Source: Nitrospirota bacterium (GTDB lineage: Bacteria > Nitrospirota > Nitrospiria > Nitrospirales > Nitrospiraceae). From it: DNA of 9,798 nucleotides. The position numbers and the translations under genes were made by a program. Under the pieces are notes generated by a model. It worked only from the letters and a program-made list of their open reading frames with translations, made no database searches and had not been told where the DNA came from. Of this stretch, positions 6,791-9,798 are shown one piece after another. The first letter of the stretch is position 1; every line of letters starts with the position of its first letter. Location of the stretch: NCBI GenBank assembly GCA_016201805.1, contig JACQCB010000068.1:1-9798 (forward strand). The letters are read 5' to 3'.

Positions 6791-8137
6791 ATGAGCGGTG
6801 ACGAGCCAAAGGACCAGCCGGCCCCGTCTGATCGCCGCCAAGCTTCGAACCGCCGCCAGGTTCCTCGGAGGCAGGAGGACCGGCGGCTGGTGCAGCGCGG
6901 CCGAGAGTTGGAAGTCGCGCGGATCATCTCTGAAGCGCTCTCCCATCACGTGCACAGCGATGGGTTGATCGAGCAGACGCTCCGTACGGCGCTGGATGTG
7001 GTGGATGCGGAAGCCGGCTCCGTCCTCCTTGCCGACCCGACGATGAAACAATTGGTCTTTCGCCACGTGGTCGGGGTGAAGGCGGATCAGTTGCGCGGCA
7101 TGGCGATCCCCTGGGACAAGGGACTCGCGGGCGCGGTCTTCGCTTCGGGGGAAGCGGAAATAGTCTCGGATGCCAAGGGGGACCATCGCCATTACCCGGA
7201 CATCGACAAGTTCACCGGTTTTCATACCCGCGACATGATCGTGCTCCCGTTGAAGCAGTGGGGGCGGCTGCCGATCGGGGTGCTCGAAGTGCTGAACAAA
7301 CGCGAGGGGAGGCTTAATAGAGAGGACGTCGACATTCTCACCATCGTCTCGGCGTTGTCCAGTGCGGCGATCGAACAGGCGCGGTTGATCGAAGAGGCAA
7401 AGCTGGCCGAGTTGGTGCATCGGATGGGGGACATCGCCCACGATGTGAATAACTTGCTGATGCCGGTGTTCGTCAGCGCCATGCATTTGCAGACGCAGAT
7501 CGAGCAACTGTTCGCCAGCCTGCCGGACGTCGATGAGCCCCGGTGGCAAGACGGGCGTCAACGGAGCAAACGGGCGTTCGATACGTTGCAGGACGCGGCC
7601 CGGCGTATCCAGGACCGTACGAAAGAAGTGGCAGATTGTATCAGCGGACTGAATGCGCCGCTGCAATTGTCGTCCTGCCGCCTGTCGGCTGTGGTCGGAA
7701 GCGTGGTCGAGACGTTGGGCTTGGTGGCGGAACGCAAGGGCGTCGATCTCTGCGCAGACGGCCTGGATTCGTTGCCGCCGATCCTGGCGGACGAACGCCG
7801 CCTGTACAACGCGTTCTACAATCTGGTGAACAACGCCATTCCAGAGGTGCCGGCCGGCGGGACGATTACCGTCCGTGGCCATGCGGACCCGGCACGCGAC
7901 GCGATTTGCTTGTCGGTGATCGATACAGGCCGAGGCATGTCGTCGGAGGTGCGTGACAGTTTGTTTTCCGGCCATGCGATCAGCCGGAAGGCCGGCGGCA
8001 CCGGCCTCGGCACCAAGATCGTCAAGGACGCGGTGGAGTCCCACGGCGGCCGGATCACTGTCGAAAGCCAGGTGGGCGTCGGGACCACCTTCCACATCCG
8101 CCTTCCTCTCCAGCCGCCGGGCACCGCCACCCGCTAA
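6791..8137 (+). CDS. Soluble GAF-domain sensor histidine kinase
   Basis: The 448-residue cytoplasmic protein has an Arg/Gln-rich N-terminus with three RRQ motifs (21-28 and nearby) and a GAF sensor domain (about 45-195, with AGSVLL, IPWDKGLAGAVFASGE and MIVLPL). A dimerisation/phosphoacceptor helix follows with H217 in IAHDVNNLL. The ATPase domain has the N box N344-LV-N347-N348, the G1 box D378-TGRG and the G2 box GGTGLG (402-407). No transmembrane segment, receiver domain or adjacent response regulator is seen, so its partner and ligand are unknown. The frame is open further upstream (TTG at 6659, ATG at 6734). The ATG at 6791 is preferred because AAGGA lies 8 nt upstream, the upstream peptide resembles no domain, and the candidate promoter overlaps the TTG. 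The final stop is TAA at 8135-8137. Confidence 0.92.
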   Translation: MSGDEPKDQPAPSDRRQASNRRQVPRRQEDRRLVQRGRELEVARIISEALSHHVHSDGLIEQTLRTALDVVDAEAGSVLLADPTMKQLVFRHVVGVKADQLRGMAIPWDKGLAGAVFASGEAEIVSDAKGDHRHYPDIDKFTGFHTRDMIVLPLKQWGRLPIGVLEVLNKREGRLNREDVDILTIVSALSSAAIEQARLIEEAKLAELVHRMGDIAHDVNNLLMPVFVSAMHLQTQIEQLFASLPDVDEPRWQDGRQRSKRAFDTLQDAARRIQDRTKEVADCISGLNAPLQLSSCRLSAVVGSVVETLGLVAERKGVDLCADGLDSLPPILADERRLYNAFYNLVNNAIPEVPAGGTITVRGHADPARDAICLSVIDTGRGMSSEVRDSLFSGHAISRKAGGTGLGTKIVKDAVESHGGRITVESQVGVGTTFHIRLPLQPPGTATR

Positions 8138-8227
8138 CGTGTCTGTTCCTCAAGGATGGTGCGCGGCCGCTTCGAGGCGCTCCGTTCTGTGTGGGCCGGG
8201 CACCTGCGCATACACCGTCATCCCGCA

Positions 8228-8236
8228 TGGTATAAT
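8228..8236 (+). promoter_or_regulatory. Extended -10 promoter of uvrA
   Basis: TGGTATAAT is a consensus -10 with the extended TGn element. No good -35 lies 17 bp upstream, which is normal for extended -10 promoters. Transcription would start near 8243, leaving a leader of about 14 nt that carries GAGAGG (8246-8251), 5 nt before the ATG at 8257. No LexA-type box is visible between 8138 and 8256, so SOS control is not supported. Confidence 0.6.
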
Positions 8237-8256
8237 TCCGCCGCCGAGAGGTCTCA

Positions 8257-9798
<1,542 letters not shown>

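Noticed and set aside
6555..6809. 85-residue N-terminal extension of ubiE
   Set aside because: The peptide is Arg/Ser-rich with no family similarity and covers the divergent promoter region.
6731..8095. 454-codon minus-strand open frame opposite the histidine kinase
   Set aside because: It is rich in His, Arg and Gln, as expected for the antisense of a GC-rich gene. The plus strand has all the kinase boxes.

Overview
The window looks like a piece of a high-GC bacterial chromosome, most likely from Nitrospira or a close relative in the phylum Nitrospirota. This placement is an inference from protein style: a universal-stress protein fused to PCP_red domains, a radical SAM protein with a PCP_red tail, and GAF histidine kinases of the 'NLVNNAIPEVP' type. 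No rRNA or marker phylogeny is available here. No mobile element, tRNA, rRNA or CRISPR array was seen.

Positions 1-6554 hold five genes, all on the minus strand. In transcription order they are: ubiE/menG-type quinone methyltransferase (6554-5772), a cobalamin-binding-type radical SAM protein (5687-4032), a 695-residue protein with two universal stress domains, three PCP_red domains and a zinc ribbon (3876-1789), a radical SAM/SPASM protein with a C-terminal PCP_red domain that is broken by a frameshift (1675-300), and the N-terminal part of a CopD-like membrane protein that leaves the window on the left (207-1). Positions 6791-9798 are on the plus strand: a soluble GAF sensor histidine kinase (6791-8137) and the first 514 codons of uvrA (8257 to the right edge). 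A 236-bp divergent region separates the two blocks.

The genes read as a mix of housekeeping functions (quinone methylation, nucleotide excision repair), stress sensing, and two radical SAM enzymes of unknown substrate. PCP_red is the small domain best known from the C-terminus of the B subunit of light-independent protochlorophyllide reductase. It appears four times here in two neighbouring genes, with no chlorophyll genes in view, so some shared redox or ligand-binding role is plausible but unproven.

Three things stand out. (1) Three of the four minus-strand gene junctions are almost completely filled by inverted repeats built from 7-bp units. The total lengths are 84, 112 and 77 bp, all multiples of seven, and they run from the upstream stop codon to within 6-12 bp of the next start codon. 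The following genes have no visible Shine-Dalgarno, while the one junction without such a repeat has a strong one and a promoter. (2) UvrA lacks about 100 residues at the place of the damage-contacting insertion domain, while its Walker A, zinc and UvrB-binding regions remain. (3) The radical SAM/SPASM gene changes frame exactly where its remaining iron-sulfur cysteines should be, which points to a deletion of 3k+1 bases in the strain or in the assembly.
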